Source of the DNA: CAVQLX01 sp963811605
Lineage (GTDB): Bacteria > Desulfobacterota > Binatia > DP-6
Assembly (NCBI GenBank): GCA_963811605.1
Contig: CAWESA010000024.1
Span: forward strand, 124,001 to 188,000
Direction of reading: 5' to 3'
Length of the DNA: 64,000 bases
Shown: positions 25,574-33,364 of the stretch, in pieces
How the letters are laid out: every line of letters begins with the position of its first letter
Numbering within the stretch: position 1 is the stretch's first letter
Made by a program: the position numbers and the translations under genes
The notes under the pieces: model-generated
The model's input: only the letters and a program-made list of their open reading frames with translations
Database searches by the model: none
Told to the model about the DNA's origin: nothing

Positions 25574-26891
25574 TCACGCCGCGACGCCGCGCGCGCCGCG
25601 CGGTGGCGGCAACTCGACGTGGAAGGTCGTGCCCCGGGGCGCGTTCGGCGAAGCCCAGAGGCGCCCGTCGTGGGCCTCCACGATCGACCGGCTGATCGAG
25701 AGACCGAGTCCGAGGCCATCCCGCTTGGTGGTGAAGAACGGCTCGAACAGCCGCTGCGCGACCTCCGGAGACATTCCCGGTCCCGTGTCGCTCACCGTGA
25801 CCTTCGCGCCCTCGGCGGTGCGCGCGGTGCGGATCACGACCTCGCGCTGATCCGCCTCGGACGCCGGCCGGCTTGCCGTCGCCTCGAAGCCGTTGCGCAC
25901 CAGATTCAGGATCACCTGCTCGATCTGGACCGGGTCGACCTCGACCACGAAGGGATCGGGATCGAGCTCGACCCGCAGATCCACGCCGAGGTGACGCGCC
26001 TCGACCTCGGCGAAGCGCAGGGCATCGCGCACCATCTGGCCCAGCTCGATACGCTCGCGAGGCATCTCCCTGTGGCGCACGAAGTCGCGGATGCGGCGCA
26101 GCACGGCCGCCGCCCGCAGCGCCTGCGCCGCGATCGACTCGACGATCTCGAGCAGCGCCTCGGGCCGCGCGTCGCCGGCGCGCAGCCGGCGCGCGCAGCC
26201 ACGCGCGTAGCTCACGATCGCCGCCAGCGGCTGGTTGATCTCGTGCGCCAGGCCCGCCGCCATGCCACCCAGCGTGGATAGTCGCGCCGCATGCGTGAGC
26301 TCCACCTGATGCTTGCGGGCGCGGACCTCGGCCTCCGCCTGCTCGGCCCGGCGCCGCTCGCGATGATAGCGGGCCGTGTCGCCGGCGCCGTACAGCGCCA
26401 CCACCGCCCCGACGACCACGGCCACCGGCATCGTCGCGGCGTGCTGGATGCCGCGCACCACCTGCACGTTCCACAGGATGGCCGCGGTCGCCATCGCCTG
26501 CAGGGCGAGCTGCGGCCATATCCCCCACGGCAGCAGCGTGGCGGCGCCGAGGGTGAGCACGAGTAGCAGGACGGGCGTGGTGGCGGCATCTCGGACGATG
26601 TTGCCGGAGAGGGCCGTGGTGACGCAGAGCGTGCCCAGCACCGTCAACCCGATCGCGACCGCCTGCCCCCACCTCGTCGTGTGTCCCGCGAGCCAGATGG
26701 CGCCGAGCACCACCAGCCAGCTCGACGCCGACCAGGGCATAGAGCTGCCGGATCAGATCGGGATGCGCCACGGGATCGCTCAGCGCGAACGCGACGATGC
26801 CGATCAAGACGAGCCACAGTCCCGCCCGGAGTCGGCCCACCAGCAGCCGTCGAGTCTCGTCGTCATGACCAGGAAGGGCGGCAGCGGCCAT
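25574..26891 (-). CDS. Membrane sensor histidine kinase (apparent frameshift)
   Basis: A two-component sensor of the NtrB/DctB-like type, about 438 residues if one frame break is repaired. N-terminal membrane region with about six helices (RLRAGLWLVLIGIVAFAL onward), a linker coiled coil, a HisKA domain with phospho-acceptor His in AAGLAHEINQPLAAIVSYAR, then HATPase_c with N-box LNLVRNGFEA, DTGPGMSPEV, FEPFFTTKRDGLGLGLSIS. Residues 1-57 (ATG at 26891) lie in one frame and the rest in another; removing one G near 26712-26720 joins VGVELA to VVLGAIWLAGH. Without repair, translation could begin at the ATG at 26740, keeping the catalytic core. No response regulator gene is adjacent. It may control the neighbouring RpoN-dependent gene. 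Confidence 0.82.
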
Positions 26892-26904
26892 CGCGCGCCC
26901 GGTT

Positions 26905-26933
26905 CGAGTACCGTGCGACCGTCGAGGTGACAA
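26905..26933 (-). promoter_or_regulatory. Candidate promoter of the histidine kinase gene
   Basis: On the minus strand TTGTCA (26928-26933), 17 bases, TACTCG (26905-26910), then 14 bases to the ATG at 26891. It supports a start upstream of the frame break. Confidence 0.4.
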
Positions 26934-26943
26934 GCCGTCGGCG

Positions 26944-27390
26944 TCAGTCGTCGTCCCCACTGGGGGACGGCGCCAGCGGGCTGATCGCGAGCGGGCTTTC
27001 CAGCCCCGCGCCGGGAGGGGAAGCGGACGACGGCGGGATCGGCGACGCCCCACCGGTCGGCGCCGCGGGCACGGTGGATCGGGCACGGCCGCGCGCGCTG
27101 GCGCGGCGTCCCCGCGACGGCGCGTCGCTCGGCTCGGTGTCGTCAGGCGGTGCGGCCAGCGGATCGTCGGGCTCCTCGGCCACATCGCCCGGATCGTCGC
27201 CGGCGCGATCGGGATGGTCGGCGTCGAACTCCGCCGTTTCGTCGATGCTGCGCAGCCGTTTCGAGAGGCCGGAGGACGGCCGGTCGTCGTCGTCCTCGGC
27301 ACGGGCCACCGCTGTCAGGAACAGCACCAGCACAAGCAGCACGGCCACGCGCACCGTTCCCGGGTAGCAGCCGCGGAGCCGGGTGTCCAT
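26944..27390 (-). CDS. Hypothetical secreted, low-complexity acidic protein
   Basis: 148 residues. An N-terminal signal peptide (GTVRVAVLLVLVLFLTAVARA) is followed by an acidic, Asp/Glu/Pro-rich stretch (AEDDDDRPSS, EEPDDPLAAPPDD) with one basic patch near the middle, ending SPSGDDD. No domain recognised and probably disordered. The ATG at 27390 is chosen because it places the signal peptide at the N-terminus; upstream codons lack family-like sequence. Two near-identical 10-base copies of TCCATGCAGG sit at the start on the plus strand. The region 27391-27584 upstream holds nothing else I can recognise. Confidence 0.6.
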   Translation of the reverse strand: MDTRLRGCYPGTVRVAVLLVLVLFLTAVARAEDDDDRPSSGLSKRLRSIDETAEFDADHPDRAGDDPGDVAEEPDDPLAAPPDDTEPSDAPSRGRRASARGRARSTVPAAPTGGASPIPPSSASPPGAGLESPLAISPLAPSPSGDDD

Positions 27391-27584
27391 GCAGGCTCCA
27401 TGCAGGGGCGCCTCGTTTCGCGTCATCCGGCTCGTGATGACACGGCGGATGCGCCGGCGCGGTGTCGCCAGCGACCGCGCACGGACGCGCAAGCCCGCGG
27501 CTCGCCGACGGTTCGGGCGACCCTGCGCCTCGCCCTGGCAGGTGCGGCGTCGGCGGCACGCATCTTGGACCGCTCCGCCCGCCG

Positions 27585-28178
27585 ATGCAGCAACCCTCCA
27601 GCTCCTCCATCGATCCCGACCTGTCCGCGCTGCGCGACGAGATCACACGCCTCACGCTGCGCGCGCGTCGTCGCGGCCGCCTCCTCGGCGTGCTGGCGGG
27701 CACGCTGCTTGCGCTCGTCGCCGCCGCCGGGTCCGGCGTGGTGGACATCCGCCAGCAGCTCGCCTCGTGCCGCGCCAAGCTGGTGGAATCGCGCCAGGCG
27801 CACAGCGCCCTCGTGCACGGCGATGCCGACCCGTTCGGCTCGCCCTTCGGCGGAGTCGAGGCGTGGGCTCATCGCTTCACGATCACCATGTACACGGCGC
27901 GCAGCGCGGCCTACGGCAAGTTCGACGACGGGCTCACCGCCACCATGACGAAGGCCGATCCGAAGCGTCGCATCGTGGCTGTCGATCCGCAGCTGATCCC
28001 GTACCGCTCCAAGGTGTGGATCGAGGGCCTCGGCTGGTACACCGCCGAGGACTGTGGCAGCGCCATCAAGGGGCTCGAGATCGACGTCATGGCGGACAGC
28101 TACGGCCACGCGATGCAGTTCGGCCGCCAGCAGCGCCGTGTGGTCGTGCTCCCGCCCGACGCCGGCGTCGAGGCGTAG
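27585..28178 (+). CDS. Membrane-anchored 3D (Asp-Asp-Asp) domain protein
   Basis: 197 residues. One transmembrane helix (RGRLLGVLAGTLLALVAAAG, about 31-50), a short coiled linker, then a C-terminal 3D domain (about 90-190) of the type at the end of MltA and in RpfB/YocH, a double-psi beta-barrel of peptidoglycan lytic enzymes. The three aspartates are visible in VAVDPQLIPYRSKVWIEG, WYTAEDCGSAIKG and LEIDVMADSYGHAMQFG. A periplasmic lytic transglycosylase-like role in cell-wall turnover is inferred. No lytic SLT domain is present, so activity on its own is uncertain. It precedes the DUF2333 gene by 32 bases. Confidence 0.87.
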   Translation: MQQPSSSSIDPDLSALRDEITRLTLRARRRGRLLGVLAGTLLALVAAAGSGVVDIRQQLASCRAKLVESRQAHSALVHGDADPFGSPFGGVEAWAHRFTITMYTARSAAYGKFDDGLTATMTKADPKRRIVAVDPQLIPYRSKVWIEGLGWYTAEDCGSAIKGLEIDVMADSYGHAMQFGRQQRRVVVLPPDAGVEA

Positions 28179-28210
28179 CCCACCGCATACCTTCCGCAAC
28201 CCGGCGGCGC

Positions 28211-29164
28211 ATGCTAGCCGTACGGGGAATGCCGCTGCCTCGACCTGGCGAGCGGGGCAACGCCGCCTTGGTCGTCGTCCTGGTGCTCCTCGGCGTCGGC
28301 CTCGCCGTCCCGCTCGTGCTGCACTTCACCCAGAAGGCACACGACCGGCTCCCGGTGGCCGTGCTCGAGGAGTATCCACCCGAGCGTCCCTTCGTGCCCG
28401 GGGAGATCTACGCGTCGACCCTGGCCGCGCTGATGGACCACGAGCTGCGCAGCGGCACCGGGTGGCGTCCCAACGACTTCGTCCTCTGGGGGCCAGGCGT
28501 CCTGGCGGACAACAACGCCAACCGCCAGCGCGGCATCATTCTCGGCGTGCGCGAGAGCACCCGCGTCCTGAAGGACCACCTCACCAAGGTGTCGTCCACC
28601 GAGTACGACCCCAACCTCGTGACGGCGGACACCACCTTCCGCAACGACGAGAATCGCTTCATGCTGCCGTCGGCCGAGAGCCGCTTCCGCGACGGCATCG
28701 CGGCGCTCCGGCGATACGTCGAGGGACTGCGCTCGACGCCGCCGAGCTCGAAGCCGATCGCGGGCCGCAACGTCGAGCTGATCCGGCTCATGCAGGCCTG
28801 GGGCGACCTGCTGGGCGACGCGCACGCCAACCTGTTCAAGACCCGGGAGCCCGACGGCAGCCGCGTCGCGCCGTGGCGGAACGACGACTACTTCTACCAC
28901 GCGCAGGGCGTCGCCCACGTGATCCATCACCTGGCCCTCGCGCTGCAGGCCGAGTACCGCCAGGACCTTGCCAACCGGCCCACGGTCCAGACGCTCCTGA
29001 AGGAGGTCGCGGATTCGCTCGGCGAGGCCGCCACCATGAAGCCGCTCATCGTCCTCGACGGCAGCCCCTCCGGGCTCACCGCCAACCACCGGCGCAACCT
29101 CGACGCCTACATTGTGGACGCGCGCCAGAAGCTGTACTCGATCCGGGAAGAACTCGAGAAGTGA
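28211..29164 (+). CDS. DUF2333 family inner-membrane protein
   Basis: 317 residues with one N-terminal transmembrane helix (ALVVVLVLLGVGLAVPLVL) and a periplasmic alpha-helical domain. GWRPNDFVLWGPGVLADNNANRQRGI and LGVRESTRVLKDHLTK match the DUF2333 family, known mainly from Gammaproteobacteria and of unknown function. A TAGCCG hexamer 8 bases before a second in-frame ATG at 28229 means that ATG could be the true start of a nearly leaderless transcript. Follows the 3D-domain gene and precedes the encapsulin operon, from which it is separated by an inverted repeat. Confidence 0.8.
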   Translation: MLAVRGMPLPRPGERGNAALVVVLVLLGVGLAVPLVLHFTQKAHDRLPVAVLEEYPPERPFVPGEIYASTLAALMDHELRSGTGWRPNDFVLWGPGVLADNNANRQRGIILGVRESTRVLKDHLTKVSSTEYDPNLVTADTTFRNDENRFMLPSAESRFRDGIAALRRYVEGLRSTPPSSKPIAGRNVELIRLMQAWGDLLGDAHANLFKTREPDGSRVAPWRNDDYFYHAQGVAHVIHHLALALQAEYRQDLANRPTVQTLLKEVADSLGEAATMKPLIVLDGSPSGLTANHRRNLDAYIVDARQKLYSIREELEK

Positions 29165-29169
29165 TGGTG

Positions 29170-29212
29170 GCGGGTTGAGTTGACTGGTGTGCGATCGTAC
29201 ACCACAACCCGC
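29170..29212 (+). promoter_or_regulatory. Nested inverted repeat upstream of the encapsulin operon
   Basis: An inner dyad, GGTGTGCGATCGTACACC at 29186-29203 (one mismatched pair), lies inside an outer inverted repeat GCGGGTTG (29170-29177) / CAACCCGC (29205-29212). A possible -35 TTGAGT (29175-29180) and weak -10 TACACC (29198-29203) 17 bases apart overlap the inner dyad. This is a plausible operator for an iron or oxidative-stress repressor; the regulator is unknown and no Fur box is recognised. Confidence 0.5.
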
Positions 29213-29229
29213 GCCAACGGAGGACGTTC

Positions 29230-29604
29230 ATGCCGACCAGTGTGGGGCTGCACGAAGACGCCAAGCTGCTCAAGCCGGAGACCATCGAGCGCCACCGGGC
29301 CAACGTGTCGCTGGGCGAGGAGCTGGAGGCGATCGACTGGTACGACCAGCGCGTCGACGCCAGCCAGGATCCGGAGCTGCGCAAGGTCCTCGCCCACAAC
29401 CGCGACGAGGAGAAGGAGCACGCCGCGATGACGCTCGAATGGCTGCGGCGACACGATCCGCAGCTCGACGCCGCCCTGCGCGCGTATCTCTTCACCGAGG
29501 GCTCGATCGTCGGACGGGAGGAGGCGGCCACCCGCGGCGGGGGCGGGGGAAGCACGGACGGCGCGAGCGACGGGTCGCTCGGCATCGGCAGCCTCAAGCG
29601 CTGA
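29230..29604 (+). CDS. Encapsulated ferritin-like protein (EncFtn) cargo
   Basis: 124 residues. Ferroxidase that oxidises Fe(II) for storage inside an encapsulin shell. GEELEAIDWYDQRVD and HNRDEEKEHAAMTLEWLRR are the EncFtn signature; iron-site residues E31, E61 and H64 match E32, E62 and H65 of the Rhodospirillum protein with one residue offset, and W37 is kept. After a Gly/Ser linker the C-terminus DGSLGIGSLKR is a classic encapsulin targeting peptide. ATG with GGAGG. 16 bases upstream of the shell gene, so co-transcribed. High confidence. Confidence 0.96.
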   Translation: MPTSVGLHEDAKLLKPETIERHRANVSLGEELEAIDWYDQRVDASQDPELRKVLAHNRDEEKEHAAMTLEWLRRHDPQLDAALRAYLFTEGSIVGREEAATRGGGGGSTDGASDGSLGIGSLKR

Positions 29605-29620
29605 CACAGCGGAGACCAGC

Positions 29621-30430
29621 ATGGACGACCTGCTTCGCAGCCTTGCGCCCATCACCGACGACGCCTGGAAGGAGATCGACGATCAGGCACGCCAGGCGCT
29701 CACCGTCGAGCTGGCCGCGCGCAAGCTCGTCGACTTCGTCGGGCCCGAGGGATGGCAGAAGAGCGCCCTCGACCTGGGACGGGTGGCCGCGCTCAAGGGC
29801 GCGCCCGCCGACGGCGTCACCGCCGCCATCCGCCAGGTCCAGCCCCTGGTGGAGCTCCGCGCCCCGTTCGCCATGTCGCGCGCCGAGCTCGAGAACATCG
29901 CGCGCGGCGCGCGCGATGCCGACTTCGATCCCCTGATCCAGGCCTCGATCCAGATCGCCCGCGCCGAGGATCGCGCCGTCTTCCACGGCTGGTCCGCGGC
30001 GGACATCGGCGGCATCTGCGAGCGCACGCCGCACAAGGCGCTCAAGATTCCCGACAAGTACGAGGCCTATCCCGCGGTCGTCGCCGAGGCGGTCCGCACC
30101 CTCAAGATGGCCGGCGTGGGCGGTCCCTACGCCATCGCGCTCGGCCCCCGCTGCTACACCGGGCTCATGCAGGCGATGGGACACGGCGGCTTTCCCGTGC
30201 TCGAGGTGGTGAAGCACGTACTGGACGGCGAGGTGGTGTGGGCGCCGGGCGTGGACGGCGCCGTGGTGCTGAGCACTCGCGGCGGCGACTTCGAGCTCGT
30301 CATCGGCCGTGACCTGTCGATCGGATACACCGCTCACGACGCCACGAAGGTGAACCTCTACGTGCTGGAGAGCCTGACCTTCCGGGTGCTGTCGCCGGAA
30401 GCGGCGATCTGCCTGCGTTACGGACGCTGA
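29621..30430 (+). CDS. Encapsulin nanocompartment shell protein (family 1)
   Basis: 269 residues with the HK97 phage capsid-like fold of family 1 encapsulins (usual 260-280). Seen: DLLRSLAPITDDAWKEID, RKLVDFVGPEGW, the P-domain start FAMSRAELENIARGA, FHGWSAADIGGI, GGPYAIALGPRCYTGLMQ, and the C-terminal LESLTFRVLSPEAAICLR. It self-assembles into an icosahedral protein shell that stores iron mineral made by the EncFtn cargo upstream. Shine-Dalgarno CGGAG precedes the ATG. The last 13 bases overlap the converging DnaJ-like gene. Confidence 0.97.
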   Translation: MDDLLRSLAPITDDAWKEIDDQARQALTVELAARKLVDFVGPEGWQKSALDLGRVAALKGAPADGVTAAIRQVQPLVELRAPFAMSRAELENIARGARDADFDPLIQASIQIARAEDRAVFHGWSAADIGGICERTPHKALKIPDKYEAYPAVVAEAVRTLKMAGVGGPYAIALGPRCYTGLMQAMGHGGFPVLEVVKHVLDGEVVWAPGVDGAVVLSTRGGDFELVIGRDLSIGYTAHDATKVNLYVLESLTFRVLSPEAAICLRYGR

Positions 30431-30723
30431 GACCGGGTGAGCTCCGCATAGGCGCGCTGCAGATCCACCGTCTTGCGGTGCGCCACCTGCTGCAGCTCCG
30501 GTCCCAGGTCCGCGACGCGGTCGGGATGGTAGCGCTTGAGCTGCTCGCGATAGGCCCGTCCGATCTCATCCGTCGACGCTCCCCGCGCCACGCCGAGGAC
30601 CGAGTAGGGGTCCCAGCGGGGTGGGGATCCCGGCTCCCGGCGCACCGCGGCCCGCTCGAGCAGCACGCGCACCGCACGCATCACCAGGAGCGCCACGATG
30701 ACGAGGAGCAGCGCGCGAATCAC
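30418..30723 (-). CDS. Membrane-anchored J-domain protein
   Basis: 101 residues: one N-terminal transmembrane helix (IRALLLVIVALLVMRAVRVLL) and a C-terminal J-domain (DPYSVLGVARGASTDEI ... YREQLKRYHPDRV) with the essential HPD motif. It should stimulate DnaK at the membrane. The GTG start overlaps the hflC stop (GTGA), so it is translationally coupled to the HflK/HflC quality-control pair, suggesting a role in membrane protein quality control. No Gly/Phe or zinc-finger region, so it is a type III J-protein. Confidence 0.9.
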   Translation of the reverse strand: MIRALLLVIVALLVMRAVRVLLERAAVRREPGSPPRWDPYSVLGVARGASTDEIGRAYREQLKRYHPDRVADLGPELQQVAHRKTVDLQRAYAELTRSQRP

Positions 30724-31595
30724 CGACTGCCCTCCGGCGGCTCGCTGCGCTCGAGGAACTGGAAGAACTCGCTCTTCGGGGACAGGATGACGGTCGTATT
30801 GCTCGCCAGCGACGTGCGGTAGGCGTCGAGCGTGCGCACGAAGGCATAGAAGTCGGGATCGCGTCCGTAGGCGTCGGCGAAGATGCGCGCCGCCTGCGCA
30901 TCGCCCTCGCCGCGCGTCACCTGCGCGGTCTTCTGGGCATCGGCCAGGAGAATCTGCACCTGCTTGTCCGATTCCGAGCGGATCTTGCGCGCCTCCTCGT
31001 CGCCCTCGGCGCGGAACTTCTTCGCCTGCCGCTCGCGCTCCGTGCGCATGCGGTTGAAGACGTTGAGCTCGTTCTTCTCCGGCAGGTCGGCCCGCTTGAT
31101 GCGGACGTCGAGCACCTCGATGCCGTAGCCCTTGGCCTTCTCGGCGCTGCGTGTCGTCACCTCGGTCATGAGGTCTTCCCGCTTCCCGCTCACGATGTCG
31201 CGCAGGGTGTGGCGGCCCAGGGTCTCGCGCACGTCGGAATAGATGATGTCGTCGAGGCGCGACGTGGCGCCACGCTCGTCGCGCACGGTGCGGTAGAACT
31301 GCAGCGGATCGGCGATGCGCCAGCGCGTGAAGTTGTCGACCACCAGCTGCTGCTTGTCGACCGTCAGGATCTCCTTGGGCGACGCGTCGTAGTCGAGCAG
31401 CCGGCGGTCGAAGTACGTCACCTGCTGCAGGAAGGGGATCTTCCAGTAGAGCCCCGGCTCGCGCACCACGCGCACGGGATCACCCAGCTGCACGACCATG
31501 GCCTGCATCCACGGCTGGACCGTGAACAGCGCCAGGTTCCAGACGGCGACGAGGCTGCCGACCAGCACCAGGATCGCGATCCAGCGGCGGTCCAC
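30720..31595 (-). CDS. hflC: Protease modulator HflC
   Basis: 291 residues; SPFH/prohibitin-family membrane protein that with HflK encloses and modulates FtsH protease. N-terminal helix (IAILVLVGSLVAVWNLALF), band-7 domain (VQPWMQAMVVQLGDPVRVVREPGLYWKIPF, 30-residue start region), the coiled-coil GDEEARKIRSESDKQVQILLA, and ERSEPPEGSR at the C-terminus. GTG start 2 bases after the hflK stop. Middle gene of hflK-hflC-dnaJ-like. Confidence 0.95.
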   Translation of the reverse strand: MDRRWIAILVLVGSLVAVWNLALFTVQPWMQAMVVQLGDPVRVVREPGLYWKIPFLQQVTYFDRRLLDYDASPKEILTVDKQQLVVDNFTRWRIADPLQFYRTVRDERGATSRLDDIIYSDVRETLGRHTLRDIVSGKREDLMTEVTTRSAEKAKGYGIEVLDVRIKRADLPEKNELNVFNRMRTERERQAKKFRAEGDEEARKIRSESDKQVQILLADAQKTAQVTRGEGDAQAARIFADAYGRDPDFYAFVRTLDAYRTSLASNTTVILSPKSEFFQFLERSEPPEGSR

Positions 31596-31597
31596 GG

Positions 31598-32692
31598 TCA
31601 GCGCCCCCCCTCGGCCGGCGCCTCGGCGGGCGGAGTCTCACGACGCGGCAGGACGGACTCGAGCGGCAGGTATGGCACCGTCTGCTTGCCCGCCAGGTCG
31701 TCCATCACGATCTTGTTCGCGTTCGGCAGGATGCTCTCCATCGTCTCGAGGTAGAGGCGCTTGCGGGTGACGGCCTTCGCCTTGGCATACTCCTCCTGCA
31801 GGGCCAGGAAGCGCTGCGCCGTGCCGTCGGCCCCGCGCACCTTCGTCTCGCGGTAGGCCTCGGCCTCGTTGATCAGCTGCGCCGCCTGCCCGCGCGCGCG
31901 CGGCACGACGTCGTTGGCGTAGCCGCTCGCCTCGTTGATGAGGCGCTCCTTGTCCTGCTGCGCGCTGATGACGTCCTTGAAGGCGTCGGACACCTGATCG
32001 GGGGGATCGACGTCCTGTAGCTTGACCGTCACCACCTCGATCCCGGCGCCGTAGTGGTCGAGAATCGACTGCAGCACGCGCTGCGCCTCGATCTGGATCT
32101 CCTGCTTGCCCTCGGTGAGCACCTGATCGATCTGGTTGCGCCCCGCGACCTCGCGCATCGCCGCTTCTGCCGCGGCACGCACCGTGCCCTCGGGATCGCG
32201 CACGTTGAACAGGAAGTCCGCGGTCCCCGTCGCATCGGGCCGCACCTTGTACTGCACGATGAACTCGAGCTTCACGATGTTCTCGTCGCCGGTGAGCATG
32301 AGGGCCTCGGCGTCGACCTCCTGGTAGCGCGCCGGCGGACCGATCTCGACGGTGCGGAAGCCGATCTCTTCCTTGCGGATCGCGGTGACGCTGGGACGCA
32401 GGACGCGCTCGATCGGCCAGGGCAGGTGATAGTGGGGGCCCGGGTCCGTCTCCTGCACCACCTTGCCGAAACGCAGCACCACCCCGCGCTGGTCGGGCGC
32501 CACGATGTAGATGCCCGAGAGCAGCCACGCCACCACCCCGAGGCCGAGCACCAGCCAGGGATTCAACCGCAGCCCGCTGCCGCGGCCCGCTTCGCCCAGG
32601 CGCTCGCGCAGCTTCTCCGACAGGTCGATCAGCTGGCCGAGGGGATCCTGGGGAGGCCGTCTGGACGGGCCCCCGTCCCACCGATCGGGCAT
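31598..32692 (-). CDS. hflK: FtsH protease activity modulator HflK
   Basis: 364 residues. Partner of HflC in the inner-membrane SPFH cage around FtsH. A short Pro-rich cytoplasmic N-terminus (PDRWDGGPSRRPPQDP), one helix (LVLGLGVVAWLLSGIYIV), the band-7 domain with VAPDQRGVVLRFGKVV and GPHYHLPWPIERV, and a helical tail. The ATG at 32692 has no Shine-Dalgarno but lies 6 bases after a candidate -10, so the operon mRNA is probably leaderless. Divergent from sufT. Confidence 0.95.
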   Translation of the reverse strand: MPDRWDGGPSRRPPQDPLGQLIDLSEKLRERLGEAGRGSGLRLNPWLVLGLGVVAWLLSGIYIVAPDQRGVVLRFGKVVQETDPGPHYHLPWPIERVLRPSVTAIRKEEIGFRTVEIGPPARYQEVDAEALMLTGDENIVKLEFIVQYKVRPDATGTADFLFNVRDPEGTVRAAAEAAMREVAGRNQIDQVLTEGKQEIQIEAQRVLQSILDHYGAGIEVVTVKLQDVDPPDQVSDAFKDVISAQQDKERLINEASGYANDVVPRARGQAAQLINEAEAYRETKVRGADGTAQRFLALQEEYAKAKAVTRKRLYLETMESILPNANKIVMDDLAGKQTVPYLPLESVLPRRETPPAEAPAEGGR

Positions 32693-32698
32693 GCCGCA

Positions 32699-32727
32699 GG
32701 CGTATGGGGCGCGCCCCCGGCGGTCAA
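32699..32727 (-). promoter_or_regulatory. Candidate leaderless promoter of hflKC
   Basis: On the minus strand TTGACC (32722-32727), 17 bases, TACGCC (32699-32704), 6 bases to the hflK ATG. Confidence 0.5.
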
Positions 32728-32818
32728 GCGCGCCGCCAAGGCCGACCGGACGCGGCGGCAGGTTGCGCCGCCGCCGCTCCCGCCACACAATGCTGGAGAC
32801 ACGAACGAGGAGGTCGCA

Positions 32819-33349
32819 ATGGAGCGAATCGAGCTCTCCCGGGACTGCCAGGCGGTCCAGATTCCCGCCGGGCACACGGTGCTGCTCGAGCAGGGCACCG
32901 AGGCCTACGTCACGCAGTCCCTCGGCGGCACCTACACGCTGCAGGTACCTGCCTATGGCGGACTCTTCCGCATCGCCGGGCGCGACGGCGACGCCATCGG
33001 CCAGGAGGTCGTCGCCGAGGAGTCGGTGGTGCCGGAGGGCGACCTCGAGCAGCAGGTCTGGTCGGCATTGAAGACCTGCTACGACCCGGAGATCCCGGTC
33101 AACATCGTCGACCTGGGACTGGTCTATTCCATGGAGATCACGCCCGGAGACACCGGCAACCAGATCGCCGTCAAGATGACGCTCACCGCGCCCGGCTGCG
33201 GCATGGGCGCCTCGATCGCGTCCGACGCGCGCTTGAAGCTGCTCGCGCTGGCGGGCGTGAGCGACGCGAACGTCGACCTGGTGTGGGACCCACCCTGGAA
33301 CCCGCAGATGATCTCGCCGGAGGGCAAGGAGCGCCTCGGCATGGCGTGA
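32819..33349 (+). CDS. sufT: Putative Fe-S cluster assembly protein SufT
   Basis: 176 residues. An N-terminal beta-rich segment (about 1-70) and a C-terminal MIP18/DUF59 domain with CYDPEIPVNIVDLGLVY and the conserved TLTAPGCGMGASIA motif. It is a maturation factor for iron-sulfur clusters under high demand. The long N-terminal extension identifies SufT rather than a bare MIP18 protein. ATG with a perfect GAGGAGG site. There are no other suf genes nearby, so it is an orphan here. Confidence 0.92.
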   Translation: MERIELSRDCQAVQIPAGHTVLLEQGTEAYVTQSLGGTYTLQVPAYGGLFRIAGRDGDAIGQEVVAEESVVPEGDLEQQVWSALKTCYDPEIPVNIVDLGLVYSMEITPGDTGNQIAVKMTLTAPGCGMGASIASDARLKLLALAGVSDANVDLVWDPPWNPQMISPEGKERLGMA

Positions 33350-33364
33350 TGCGGAGGCCGCGGC

